A stretch of 64,000 nucleotides of DNA from SCGC-AAA076-P13 sp963926355 (GTDB lineage Bacteria; Pseudomonadota; Gammaproteobacteria; Magnimaribacterales; D2472): contig CAWUWW010000013.1 of the NCBI GenBank assembly GCA_963926355.1, positions 1-64,000 on the forward strand, written 5' to 3'. Of the stretch, positions 53,181 to 62,036 are shown piece by piece; positions within the stretch are counted from its first letter, which is position 1, and every line of letters begins with the position of its first letter. The notes beneath the pieces were generated by a model. The model saw only the letters and a list, made by a program, of their open reading frames with translations. It did not search any database and had not been told where the DNA came from. The position numbers and the translations under genes were made by a program.

Positions 53181-54287
53181 ATGAAAATAACAAAGCAAAA
53201 AGGGCCTCCAGAGGACCTACTCTACTTCGATGATGAAATTAACTTAACCCCCCTTCAGGTTGAAGATGTGGTGGAGATTTTTAATACCCCGTTAACAGGA
53301 GCTTATAATTGGGATTACACAATAGCGGATAATAGAATTAAAAAACTATATGAGCTTGGAAAAGAACTTAACTGGAATGGCTCTATTGATCTAAATTGGG
53401 ACTACACACATCCTGCTGATGAGAAGCTTGTAGAGCCTGATGAAGACTTACCGCATGAAACTCTTGAGGCTTATCAAAATCTTTCAGAAGAAGATAAGAT
53501 ATTATTTGATCGTCACTCAACAGCTGAATTAATGAGTCAATTTCTTCATGGAGAGCAAGGAGCTTTACTTGTTGCATCTCAGCTAGCTTGTTGCGCACCA
53601 ACCTATAATGCAAAACTATATGCAGCATCACAAACATTTGATGAGGCAAGACATGTTGAAGTATTCAATAAATACCTTCAAGATAAAATAGGTATTCATT
53701 ATCCAATAAACCCATCACTGAAACTTCTTTTAGATAAAATTCTAACTGACGAGAGATGGGACCTTAAATTTATCGGCATGCAGATTATTATCGAAGGATT
53801 AGCTTTGGCAGCATTCCAAATGCTTAAAGCAATAACTAAAGACCCCCTATTAAAGCAATTGTTGCACTATGTGGTTAGAGATGAAGCTCGTCATGTTACT
53901 TTTGGTATTAACTATCTAGAAGATTACCTAAAAACACTTACTCCAGAAGAGATAGAGGATAGAGCAGAGTTTGCATATGAAGCCTGTGTTATATCGCGAG
54001 AAAGATTAATTAATACTAAAGCAGAACAAAGATTCTTAAAAATGACATACGAGGAAGCAAGAGAATTCCAAATGAATACCAAGACATTTGATATGTTTAG
54101 AAACTTTTTGTTTTCGCGTGTAATACCAAATCTTTCAAGAATTGGGCTATTAACAGACAAAGTTAGACCAAAGTTTGAAGCTTTGGGCTTACTTGAATAT
54201 GAAAATGCTCCAGATGATTTTGAATGCGATTGGGCTGAACTTAAAAAGCCATTAGAAAGTTTTGACGACATACCTGAAGCAATTTAA
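53181..54287 (+). CDS. Ferritin-like diiron protein (putative oxygenase/oxidase)
   Basis: 368 aa. Two helix pairs each carry E-x29-E-x2-H: E125 (HGEQGAL), E155 and H158 (FDEARH), then E205 (IIIEGLAL), E235 and H238 (RDEARH). This symmetric set is the complete carboxylate-bridged diiron site of the ferritin-like superfamily (ribonucleotide reductase R2, AurF-type N-oxygenases, fatty-acid desaturases). Length and motifs suggest an oxygen-activating enzyme rather than a storage ferritin; substrate unknown. It follows the palindrome operator and overlaps the secreted beta-helix gene by 26 bases. Confidence 0.82.
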   Translation: MKITKQKGPPEDLLYFDDEINLTPLQVEDVVEIFNTPLTGAYNWDYTIADNRIKKLYELGKELNWNGSIDLNWDYTHPADEKLVEPDEDLPHETLEAYQNLSEEDKILFDRHSTAELMSQFLHGEQGALLVASQLACCAPTYNAKLYAASQTFDEARHVEVFNKYLQDKIGIHYPINPSLKLLLDKILTDERWDLKFIGMQIIIEGLALAAFQMLKAITKDPLLKQLLHYVVRDEARHVTFGINYLEDYLKTLTPEEIEDRAEFAYEACVISRERLINTKAEQRFLKMTYEEAREFQMNTKTFDMFRNFLFSRVIPNLSRIGLLTDKVRPKFEALGLLEYENAPDDFECDWAELKKPLESFDDIPEAI

Positions 54288-55491
54288 ATTTATATTCTTT
54301 GCGTTAGCGCTTAGCTTTAATTGCTATGGCGCTACTATAGCTATCTCCCCTTCTGATGATCCTTATTCAGAAATACAAGAGGCGTTAATTCTTGCTCAGC
54401 CTGGAGATGTTATTCATATAACAGAAGGTATTTATAAACTTGAAGATAGCTTATCTCTCGATGTTAAAAATGTAATCTTAGAAGGAGAAGGCATTGATAA
54501 AACAATTCTGTCCTTTAAAAATCAAAAATCTGGAGCTCAAGGTCTCTTTGTAACATCAGATGGCGTAATTCTTAGAGACTTTGCAGTTGAAGATGCCAAA
54601 GGAGATGCAATAAAAGTTAAAGGCGTTGATGGAATAAGTTTTATTAGAGTTAGAACTGAATGGACTGAAGGTCCAAGCTCTGATAATGGTGCATACGGGC
54701 TCTATCCAGTTGAATCTAAAAATGTACTTATAGATTCATGTGTTGCAATTGGGGCCTCAGACGCAGGTATTTATGTTGGTCAATCTGAAAATATTATTGT
54801 TAAAAACTCAAGAGCTGAATTTAATGTTGCGGGTATCGAAATTGAAAATTCATACTATGCAGATGTTTTTGATAACTATGCAGCAAATAATACTGGTGGA
54901 ATTTTGATATTTGATTTACCTGATATACCCCAGCAAGGCGGTCATCATGTGAGGGTATTTAGAAATAAATCTATTAATAATAATACTGATAATTTTGCAC
55001 CTGAGGGCAATATTGTTGGAGAGGTTCCTCGAGGAACTGGGATTATTGTCCAAGCTAATTCGCATGTAGAAATATTTAATAATGATATTGGGGATAATGA
55101 AACGATTAACATTGCTATTGTTACCTACGGATATGAGACGGAGGATAAAAATTACTATCCCCACCCAAAAGCAGTTCAAATTCATGGTAATAGATTTGGA
55201 AAATCTGGTTATAACCCTGATCTTAAAACCGGTGATCTTGCTAAAGTATTATATGAATTATCTGATGGAAATATGCCAGACATATTCTGGGATGGAATTG
55301 TCCCACTGCACCAAATATTATTAGGCCAACCTGATGAAGATAAAATTATCTTAGGGGATAATGGCGAGGCTTCATTCCTAACAATAAATGGGCTTAAGTA
55401 CATACTCCCATTTTTTGATCCTATTGAGAGAGATTATGAAAAATTTCGAGGCGTTATAAAGCCCCTTCTCCCAGTAAAATTTAGTGATTAG
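54262..55491 (+). CDS. Secreted parallel beta-helix protein (NosD-like)
   Basis: 409 aa. It begins at TTG 54262 with a signal peptide (hydrophobic FIFFALALSFNCYGA, residues about 10-24). The mature part has repeated short strands (GIYVGQSENIIVKNSRAEFN, GIEIENSYYADVFDNYAANN) typical of right-handed beta-helix proteins. As I recall, secreted beta-helix proteins of this kind occur in regular two-gene pairs with a family like the gene just downstream (TIGR03805/TIGR03806); function of the pair is unknown. Exported to the periplasm or outer surface. Confidence 0.8.
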   Translation: MTTYLKQFKFIFFALALSFNCYGATIAISPSDDPYSEIQEALILAQPGDVIHITEGIYKLEDSLSLDVKNVILEGEGIDKTILSFKNQKSGAQGLFVTSDGVILRDFAVEDAKGDAIKVKGVDGISFIRVRTEWTEGPSSDNGAYGLYPVESKNVLIDSCVAIGASDAGIYVGQSENIIVKNSRAEFNVAGIEIENSYYADVFDNYAANNTGGILIFDLPDIPQQGGHHVRVFRNKSINNNTDNFAPEGNIVGEVPRGTGIIVQANSHVEIFNNDIGDNETINIAIVTYGYETEDKNYYPHPKAVQIHGNRFGKSGYNPDLKTGDLAKVLYELSDGNMPDIFWDGIVPLHQILLGQPDEDKIILGDNGEASFLTINGLKYILPFFDPIERDYEKFRGVIKPLLPVKFSD

Positions 55492-56527
55492 CTTTAAAAA
55501 AATACTCTTTGCCCTAACCTTTACTCTATGCAGTTTTAACATAGCTTTTGCTGATGTTAACGACTCAATAATTCAGAATAGTGAAGTGGCTAAAAAACTT
55601 TCAGATTATGGTTTTTTTGAAGATCTTGTTTCTCAATCTCCCTCCAAAGAAGTACTTCCATATGACCTTATTTCCCCTCTTTTTTCTGATTATGCTGATA
55701 AGTTAAGATTTATATACATTCCCTCTAAGGGTTTTGCAGAATATAGGCCTGATAAGGTTTTTGACTTTCCAGAGGGAACTGTATTAATTAAGACATTTGC
55801 CTATTTAAATGAATATCCGGGATCAGATCTAGATCAACAGCTTCTCGAAACAAGACTTCTTATTAAAAAGAGTAATCAATGGGAGAATGTTAGTTATGTT
55901 TGGAATAAGGAACAAAATGATGCATTTTTGACCATTGCTGGAAAGACTATATCAACTCAATTTATAAATAATAATGGCGATATTCAAGATGTAAGGTATA
56001 GAGTGCCAAATATAAATCAATGCAAGGAATGCCATCAGTCTGAAAAAAGTATTCAGCCCATTGGTCCTAAAGCTAGAAATTTAGATAAGGATTTTGTCTA
56101 TGAAGATGGGGTAATGAATCAACTAATGAAATGGCACAAGCAGGGCTGGATTAAGAAAGATATTAAAGTTGAGGCCATGGTAGATTGGGCTAATGATTTA
56201 GCATCAATAGATAATAGGGCAAGGTCTTATTTAGATATTAATTGTGGGCACTGTCATGTTAAAGGTGGTTCGGCAGATACAACTGGTCTTTACTTAGATT
56301 TTAAAGAAAACCGAGAAATTCACTTAGGCCTTTTTAAGAAGCCAATTGCAGCAGGTAGAGCTAGTAATAATTTGAAATATTCAATTGTTCCGGGTGATCC
56401 AGAAAGCTCAATACTACTTTTTAGAATGAAATCTCTAGACCCGGGTATAATGATGCCAGAATCAGGAAGAGCACTTGAACACAAAGAGGCTGTGAGGCTG
56501 ATTAGTAAATGGATTAAAAACTTATAA
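55484..56527 (+). CDS. Exported diheme c-type cytochrome-like protein
   Basis: 347 aa from GTG 55484, overlapping the beta-helix gene by 8 bases. Signal peptide ILFALTFTLCSFNIAFA (about residues 7-23). Two CXXCH heme-attachment motifs, CKECH (after PNINQ) and CGHCH (after LDIN), and MPESGRAL near the C-terminus with a possible Met ligand. Sequence layout matches the uncharacterised partner family (TIGR03806/HNE_0200, from memory) of the beta-helix protein. Likely an electron-transfer or redox partner in the periplasm; substrate unknown. Confidence 0.8.
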   Translation: MISFKKILFALTFTLCSFNIAFADVNDSIIQNSEVAKKLSDYGFFEDLVSQSPSKEVLPYDLISPLFSDYADKLRFIYIPSKGFAEYRPDKVFDFPEGTVLIKTFAYLNEYPGSDLDQQLLETRLLIKKSNQWENVSYVWNKEQNDAFLTIAGKTISTQFINNNGDIQDVRYRVPNINQCKECHQSEKSIQPIGPKARNLDKDFVYEDGVMNQLMKWHKQGWIKKDIKVEAMVDWANDLASIDNRARSYLDINCGHCHVKGGSADTTGLYLDFKENREIHLGLFKKPIAAGRASNNLKYSIVPGDPESSILLFRMKSLDPGIMMPESGRALEHKEAVRLISKWIKNL

Positions 56528-56540
56528 TAAGGCTTTTAAT

Positions 56541-56569
56541 TTGTACATAAGCCCATAGATTATTAATAT
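56541..56569 (+). promoter_or_regulatory. Candidate promoter of the BI-1 family gene
   Basis: TTGTAC at 56541-56546, a 17-base spacer and TAATAT at 56564-56569, 21 bases before ATG 56591, which is preceded by AAGGAGA. Both boxes are imperfect, so this is a weak prediction. Confidence 0.3.
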
Positions 56570-56590
56570 AAAGCATTAAGGAGATTTATT

Positions 56591-57340
56591 ATGTCAAAAC
56601 ACTCAGCATTAAATACATTTGGAAGATCAGCTAATCCAGCTTTTACCAGGGGGTTTGAAAGCAATGCACAGACACTGCCTTTAAGCGAGAGAATGACGCT
56701 TGATGGAGCTGTTAATAAAACAGGTATTTTACTATCTTTATGTTTTGCTGGTGCGATAGTTGGGTGGAATATTCCAGCGCTTACAATACCCGCAGCATTA
56801 ATAGGATTTATCCTTGGTATGGTAACAATTTTTAGAAGTAAGGAAAAAGCAGGATCAACCGCTCCTTTATATGCATTATCTCAAGGAATTATGCTTGGCG
56901 GCATTACATTAATGTATGAAAATGTATTTGATGGCATAGCTATTCAGGCAATTGGTCTTACTTTTGGCATTCTTGCATCTTTACTGCTTTGTTATAAAAG
57001 CGGATTAATAAAACCAACAGAAAACTTTAGGCTAATGCTCGGGGCTGCTATTGGGGGCATCTTTATACTTTATTTAGTTAGTTTTATCATGAGTTTTTTT
57101 GGAGGCGGCATAAGCCTTCTTTCGCCAACCAACTCTTCATGGGCAAGCATTGGCATTTCTCTTGCAATAGTCGTCGTAGCTGCATTATCCTTAGTTTTAG
57201 ATTTTGATTATATTGAAGAAGGGGCAGAGAAAGGTCTTCCAAAATATATGGAATGGTATGGAGCTTTTTCATTAATGGTTACTCTTGTCTGGCTTTATTT
57301 AGAGATTCTTAGACTTTTATCAAAAATAAGAAGTAGGTAG
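56591..57340 (+). CDS. Bax inhibitor-1/YccA-family membrane protein
   Basis: 249 aa inner-membrane protein with about seven hydrophobic segments from residue 45 onward. N-terminal NPAFTRGFESNA and MTLDGAVNKTGILLSL are the pattern of the bacterial BI-1-like family (Pfam BaxI_1). LDFDYIEEGAEKGLPKYMEW near the C-terminus holds the conserved Asp/Glu residues. E. coli relatives interact with FtsH or act as ion leaks; the role here is unknown. The strong AAGGAGA site supports the start. A tiny membrane protein gene follows after 4 bases. Confidence 0.88.
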   Translation: MSKHSALNTFGRSANPAFTRGFESNAQTLPLSERMTLDGAVNKTGILLSLCFAGAIVGWNIPALTIPAALIGFILGMVTIFRSKEKAGSTAPLYALSQGIMLGGITLMYENVFDGIAIQAIGLTFGILASLLLCYKSGLIKPTENFRLMLGAAIGGIFILYLVSFIMSFFGGGISLLSPTNSSWASIGISLAIVVVAALSLVLDFDYIEEGAEKGLPKYMEWYGAFSLMVTLVWLYLEILRLLSKIRSR

Positions 57341-57344
57341 ATAA

Positions 57345-57530
57345 ATGAACTCTATAATATTTGGTGGTTTGGCAATCCTGTCTCTTTTTGTTTTCTTTAA
57401 TCTTGGTAAAGTAAAAGCCTCAAAGAAACAGACTGATAGAAATAATAGAATAAATAGATTTGGAGAACTTAATCCAGATAATATTATTGAGGGTGAGGCA
57501 GATGAGGTAAATGAAAATGATAAAGATTGA
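57345..57530 (+). CDS. Small single-span membrane protein, unknown
   Basis: 61 aa. One N-terminal membrane helix (about residues 4-20, IIFGGLAILSLFVFFNL) then a basic segment (KVKASKKQTDRNNR) and an acidic tail (EGEADEVNENDKD). It sits 4 bases after the BI-1 gene and overlaps the M1 peptidase gene by 20 bases. The positive-inside pattern puts the tail in the cytoplasm. No family recognised; gene status is supported by its tight packing and its membrane-protein composition. Confidence 0.6.
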   Translation: MNSIIFGGLAILSLFVFFNLGKVKASKKQTDRNNRINRFGELNPDNIIEGEADEVNENDKD

Positions 57531-59901
57531 TAAATTACTTTTTCTTGTAATATTTTTTTCTAGTTTTGGAAACAGCCATGAAACTCATCAATCCAAAGGA
57601 TCGTTTGAAGATAAATTTAGACAATTAGAAGAGAAGTTTCCAGACCCAAATCAATACAGACCAGCAACCGGGGAACCTGGTAAATCATACTGGCAACAAA
57701 AAGCTGATTATAAAATCAATATTACTCTTAATGAAGAAGAAAAATCCTTATCAGGTTCTGAAGTAATTACATACCATAATAATTCACCCCTTGATTTAAA
57801 ATATATCTGGATTCAACTAGACCAAAATATCTTCAAAGAAGATTCTATTAAAAATATGACTACTACAATTGGGGATACTGAGAGTATTTCATTTGGAGAA
57901 TTGAGAAAGAATAATTTTATGGATTCTTTTGACGGGGGTCTTAAAAACTTAATTGTTAAGGTTGAAAATAAAGAAGTGGCAACTCACCTTGTTGGTACTC
58001 TGCTAAGGGTTAATTTAGATAGTCCTTTGGTTAGTAATAAATCAATTGATATTAATATTAATTGGGAATATCAATTAGTTGAAGAAAATGCTGTAAGAGC
58101 TCGTAATGGATATGAATCATTTGAAGATGGGAATGATATTTTTCTTATAGCTCAGTGGTTCCCTAGGGTATCAGCTTATTCAGATTATGAGGGTTGGCAT
58201 AATAAAGAGTTTATTGGCAATGGAGAATTTACACTAGAGTTTGGAGATTATGAAGTTTCCATAACAACCCCTTCTGATCACATTGTCTCTTCAACTGGGG
58301 TACTTCAAAACCCGAACGATGTTCTAACAAAAACTCAAATTAAAAGACTTAATAAGGCTAAAAAATCTGATAAGCCTATGTTTATAGTGACCCCAGAAGA
58401 AGCTTATGAGAATGAAAAATTAAGATCACAAAATACTAAAACGTGGATCTTTAAAGCAACTAATGTAAGAGATTTTGCCTGGGCCTCATCTAGAAAATTT
58501 ATTTGGGATGCGGCTGGCTTTAAACAAGAATCTGCAAAAAATCCTTTGGTAATGGCTATGTCTTTTTATCCAAATGAAGGCGAGCCTCTTTGGTCAAAAT
58601 ACTCTACGGAAGCAGTAATGCATACTATGGAGGTTTATTCAAAATTTTCATTTGACTACCCATATCCTACCTCCCAAAGTGTAAACGGGCCCGTTGGCGG
58701 AATGGAATATCCAATGATAACTTTTAACGGACCTAGAACTGACCTTGAGGAAGATGGGACTAGAACCTACTCAAGAAGTGAAAAGCAATTTTTAATAGGC
58801 GTTGTAATACACGAGGTTGGTCATAATTATTTTCCTATGATTATTAATTCTGATGAGCGCCAATGGACATGGATGGATGAAGGTTTAAACACATTCTTAC
58901 AGTATCTTGCAGAACAGGAGTGGGATTCAGAATATAGATCCAGAAGAGGTGAGGCTAGGTGGATTACAGACTATATGAAAAGCTCAAATCAAGTACCTAT
59001 AATGACTAATTCTGAATCTTTATTGCAGTTTGGTAACAATGCCTATGCTAAACCAGCAACTGCATTGGTAATTTTAAGAGAGACAGTTCTTGGTAGAGAG
59101 TTGTTTGATTTAGCCTTTAAAGAATATTGCAATAGATGGAGATTTAAACGCCCTACTCCGTATGACTTCTTCAGAACAATGGAAGAAGCCTCTGGCATGG
59201 ACTTGGATTGGTTTTGGAATGGCTGGTTCTTCTCAACCAATCACGTGGATATTGCCTTAGAGAACGTCTATGAAGCTTCATTGGACTCATTAAACCCTTC
59301 TGATAACTTAAAAAAAGACAGGGAAGACTTTAACAAACAGCCAATAATGCTTTTAGATAAAAGAAATAAATCTGCAAAAATTACTGAAAGAGTCCAGCTA
59401 AGGCCGGAGCTTCTTGATATATATGATGAATATGATCCATTCACTCCCTCAAAAAAAGAAATGGGGGATTATGAGGAAGTCTTAGATGATCTTTACGACA
59501 AAAATAACAGCAATCCTCTATGGAAAAAGAAAGCACTTGAATCTGCTATAGATAAAGAGGAGTTGTATTACATATTAGATTTTAAAAATATAGGCGGCTT
59601 GGTAATGCCAATACCTTTGCAAATAAATTATGAAGATGGAACAACTGAGCTTATTAAGATTCCTGCTGAGATTTGGAGAAAGAATTCTAAGAATGTTAAG
59701 TGGTTAAAGAGGTCTAAGATTAAAATACAATCTGTTGTGGTAGACCCTTTCTGGGAAATAGCTGATACAGATATTGAGAATAATTATTACCCTCAAAGGA
59801 TGATACCAGCAAGATTAAGACCAAATGCAAGTGACAGTAATCCAAAAAATTTGATGAAAGACTTAATGGAAAGAAATAAAGAAATTAATTCCCACAATTA
59901 A
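57511..59901 (+). CDS. Exported M1-family zinc metallopeptidase
   Basis: 796 aa. Signal peptide (KLLFLVIFFSSFGNS, about residues 8-22), N-terminal beta domain, then gluzincin core with HEVGH at 434-438 and the third zinc ligand E457 (WMDEGLNTF), HEXXH-x18-E. GPVGGMEYPMITFNG is the M1 GGMEN-like exopeptidase motif in variant form. Probably a periplasmic or outer-membrane-associated aminopeptidase for peptide scavenging. A second ATG at 57517 could be the start. Confidence 0.88.
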   Translation: MKMIKIDKLLFLVIFFSSFGNSHETHQSKGSFEDKFRQLEEKFPDPNQYRPATGEPGKSYWQQKADYKINITLNEEEKSLSGSEVITYHNNSPLDLKYIWIQLDQNIFKEDSIKNMTTTIGDTESISFGELRKNNFMDSFDGGLKNLIVKVENKEVATHLVGTLLRVNLDSPLVSNKSIDININWEYQLVEENAVRARNGYESFEDGNDIFLIAQWFPRVSAYSDYEGWHNKEFIGNGEFTLEFGDYEVSITTPSDHIVSSTGVLQNPNDVLTKTQIKRLNKAKKSDKPMFIVTPEEAYENEKLRSQNTKTWIFKATNVRDFAWASSRKFIWDAAGFKQESAKNPLVMAMSFYPNEGEPLWSKYSTEAVMHTMEVYSKFSFDYPYPTSQSVNGPVGGMEYPMITFNGPRTDLEEDGTRTYSRSEKQFLIGVVIHEVGHNYFPMIINSDERQWTWMDEGLNTFLQYLAEQEWDSEYRSRRGEARWITDYMKSSNQVPIMTNSESLLQFGNNAYAKPATALVILRETVLGRELFDLAFKEYCNRWRFKRPTPYDFFRTMEEASGMDLDWFWNGWFFSTNHVDIALENVYEASLDSLNPSDNLKKDREDFNKQPIMLLDKRNKSAKITERVQLRPELLDIYDEYDPFTPSKKEMGDYEEVLDDLYDKNNSNPLWKKKALESAIDKEELYYILDFKNIGGLVMPIPLQINYEDGTTELIKIPAEIWRKNSKNVKWLKRSKIKIQSVVVDPFWEIADTDIENNYYPQRMIPARLRPNASDSNPKNLMKDLMERNKEINSHN

Positions 59902-59903
59902 GT

Positions 59904-60722
59904 ATGAATATTGGTATAGATTTTGGGATAACCAATACCGATATAGCAATTGAGGCAAAGGGCGAATATACCTTCCACTCAATACCATCTAGAGAATCTA
60001 TAGACATAAATCTATTAGAAGATATTTTTATTGCTCTCAATATTGACCAATCCAGGTTAAGCTTAATTGCAGTTACTGGTGGTAAATCTAGCGATTTACC
60101 ACATTCATTTAAATCAATACCCATAAAGAAAGTTAATGAAGTTTTGGCCATAGGCTATGGAGCAAAAGAAATTTATAATATTCAAAATGAGCCATTTTTA
60201 GTTGTAAGTGCTGGAACTGGGACTGCATGTGTTAGTTGCATGAATGGAGATTTTAATCACCTTGGTGGGATATCTGTAGGTGGAGGAACTCTTCAAGGCC
60301 TATCAAATCTAATTATTAAGAATAACAATGCAAAAGAAATAAATGACTTAGCTATCCTAGGAAACAAGAATAACCTGGATGCTCTTATTGGAGATGTTGT
60401 TAATGATATAGGTTCTTTATATCCTGAAATTACTGCTTCAAATTTTTTAAAAGCTAGGAAAGCATCTAATCAATCTAATGAGGACTTGGCCGCATCTCTA
60501 TCGAATATGGTTGGCGAGGTTATTGGCACTGTCTCATATTTAAATGCCTTACTTATTGGAACTCAAAAAGTTTATTTTTTAGGAAGGGTTTCCTTACTTG
60601 AGTCAGTAATGGGAGGTATTAATCGAAGGCTTGATCTTGCAAAGGTTGAGGGTGAATATAAAGATAATAGAGAGTATGGAAATGCTATTGGTGCCCTTGC
60701 TTATTTGAAGGCAAATACCTAA
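59904..60722 (+). CDS. coaW: Type II pantothenate kinase
   Basis: First enzyme of coenzyme A synthesis, phosphorylating pantothenate. 272 aa of the acetate-kinase/Hsp70 fold: N-terminal phosphate loop MNIGIDFGITNTDIAIE, catalytic-region AVTGGKSSDLP, VVSAGTGTACV and GGISVGGGTLQGLSNL, all as in the eukaryote/Staphylococcus type II family. Most gammaproteobacteria have type I (CoaA) or III (CoaX) instead. It starts 2 bases after the peptidase stop. If it is the only kinase in the genome, CoA feedback would be weak, as in S. aureus. Confidence 0.82.
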   Translation: MNIGIDFGITNTDIAIEAKGEYTFHSIPSRESIDINLLEDIFIALNIDQSRLSLIAVTGGKSSDLPHSFKSIPIKKVNEVLAIGYGAKEIYNIQNEPFLVVSAGTGTACVSCMNGDFNHLGGISVGGGTLQGLSNLIIKNNNAKEINDLAILGNKNNLDALIGDVVNDIGSLYPEITASNFLKARKASNQSNEDLAASLSNMVGEVIGTVSYLNALLIGTQKVYFLGRVSLLESVMGGINRRLDLAKVEGEYKDNREYGNAIGALAYLKANT

Positions 60723-60770
60723 AATCTTTAGGTAAATAGATATAGTTATATATATTCAATAGAGAAAATT

Positions 60771-62036
60771 ATGATAGAAGAAGCTGCTGCCGTTGTAACT
60801 GATAAATCTGCAATTATTACTTTTGCTGTTCCGGTATTTTTTTTATTAATCATAATTGAATACTGTTACGGAAGGTATATGGGTAAAAATACCTATAGAC
60901 TAAATGATACTTTTACTAGTATTTCACTAGGCATGATTAGCAGATACCCTACTATGCTGAACCTTGGAGTTCAAAGTCTTATATTTGTCTACATTGGTAA
61001 ATATATGAATATCGGCCTTCTATCTATGAAGAATCCATTTACTTGGATAATAGCTTTTTTATTATATGATCTTTCTTATTACTGGATGCATAGAATGCAT
61101 CATGAAATTAAAATTCTATGGGCTACGCATAGCGTCCATCATCATGGAGAGGACTACAATCTTGCAACAGCCCTAAGGCAAACTAGCACCGGATGGCTTT
61201 GGAAATGGATATTTTATCTTCCTATGGTTATTCTTGGTATTCCTGGAGAGGTTTTTGTAACAGTAGCTGGGATTAATTTAGTTTATCAATTCTGGGTTCA
61301 TACTGAACATATAGGCCATTTAGGATTTTTAGAGAAAATATTTATTACTCCCATGAATCACGGTATACATCATGCAAAGAATAAAGAATATATAGATGCT
61401 AACTACGGCGGTGTTTTTATTATTTGGGATCGAGTATTTGGAACTTACACAGCAAGAATAGATGAAGTTACCCCTGTATATGGAACCGTAAGTGCGCTAA
61501 AAAGCTTTAATCCTATATGGGCTAATATTCAGGTCTATACAACCATGATTAAAGATACTATTAAAACTAAAAACCTAAGAGATAAAATAAAAATCTGGTA
61601 CTCCAAAACATATTGGAGGCCTGAGGATTGTATAGAAATAAAAGACCCTAAAGAGTTTTATGTAAAATATAATCCAATAATAACTTTAGATATAAAGATA
61701 TTTTCTTTCTTTCAAATGCTGTTTACTATTATTGTCTCAGGCTCACTATTATTTTTTCTTCCTCAGTTTACCTATAATGAAATAGCTATCTTTGCTGTTG
61801 CAATAACAATAATGAGCTCTCTTTCAGCCTCATTATTGCAAGGTGATAAGTATATGTATGCTGCCATAGCTAGCTTTTCTATTTTGGGAACTTCTGCAAT
61901 AAGCTTTTTTGAAATTCTTAATGCGGCACTTATTCCAACTCAATTACTGCTAAGCCAACTAATTGTAAATATTTTTGTAATAATCTTATTATCTATAAGT
62001 CAAAAAATATTTCCTTTACAAGGGATGAGAACTTAA
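60771..62036 (+). CDS. Sterol desaturase/fatty-acid hydroxylase family membrane protein
   Basis: 421 aa integral membrane diiron enzyme. Histidine boxes: H107-x2-HH (WMHRMHHEI), HSVHHHGEDYN just after, and NHGIHHAKN later, the 8-His set of the family. About four membrane segments precede and follow the boxes; residues 300-421 form an extra membrane domain. Probably hydroxylates a lipid, carotenoid or sterol-like substrate. GAGAAA precedes the ATG. It shares TTAA at its stop with convergent cysK. Confidence 0.87.
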   Translation: MIEEAAAVVTDKSAIITFAVPVFFLLIIIEYCYGRYMGKNTYRLNDTFTSISLGMISRYPTMLNLGVQSLIFVYIGKYMNIGLLSMKNPFTWIIAFLLYDLSYYWMHRMHHEIKILWATHSVHHHGEDYNLATALRQTSTGWLWKWIFYLPMVILGIPGEVFVTVAGINLVYQFWVHTEHIGHLGFLEKIFITPMNHGIHHAKNKEYIDANYGGVFIIWDRVFGTYTARIDEVTPVYGTVSALKSFNPIWANIQVYTTMIKDTIKTKNLRDKIKIWYSKTYWRPEDCIEIKDPKEFYVKYNPIITLDIKIFSFFQMLFTIIVSGSLLFFLPQFTYNEIAIFAVAITIMSSLSASLLQGDKYMYAAIASFSILGTSAISFFEILNAALIPTQLLLSQLIVNIFVIILLSISQKIFPLQGMRT

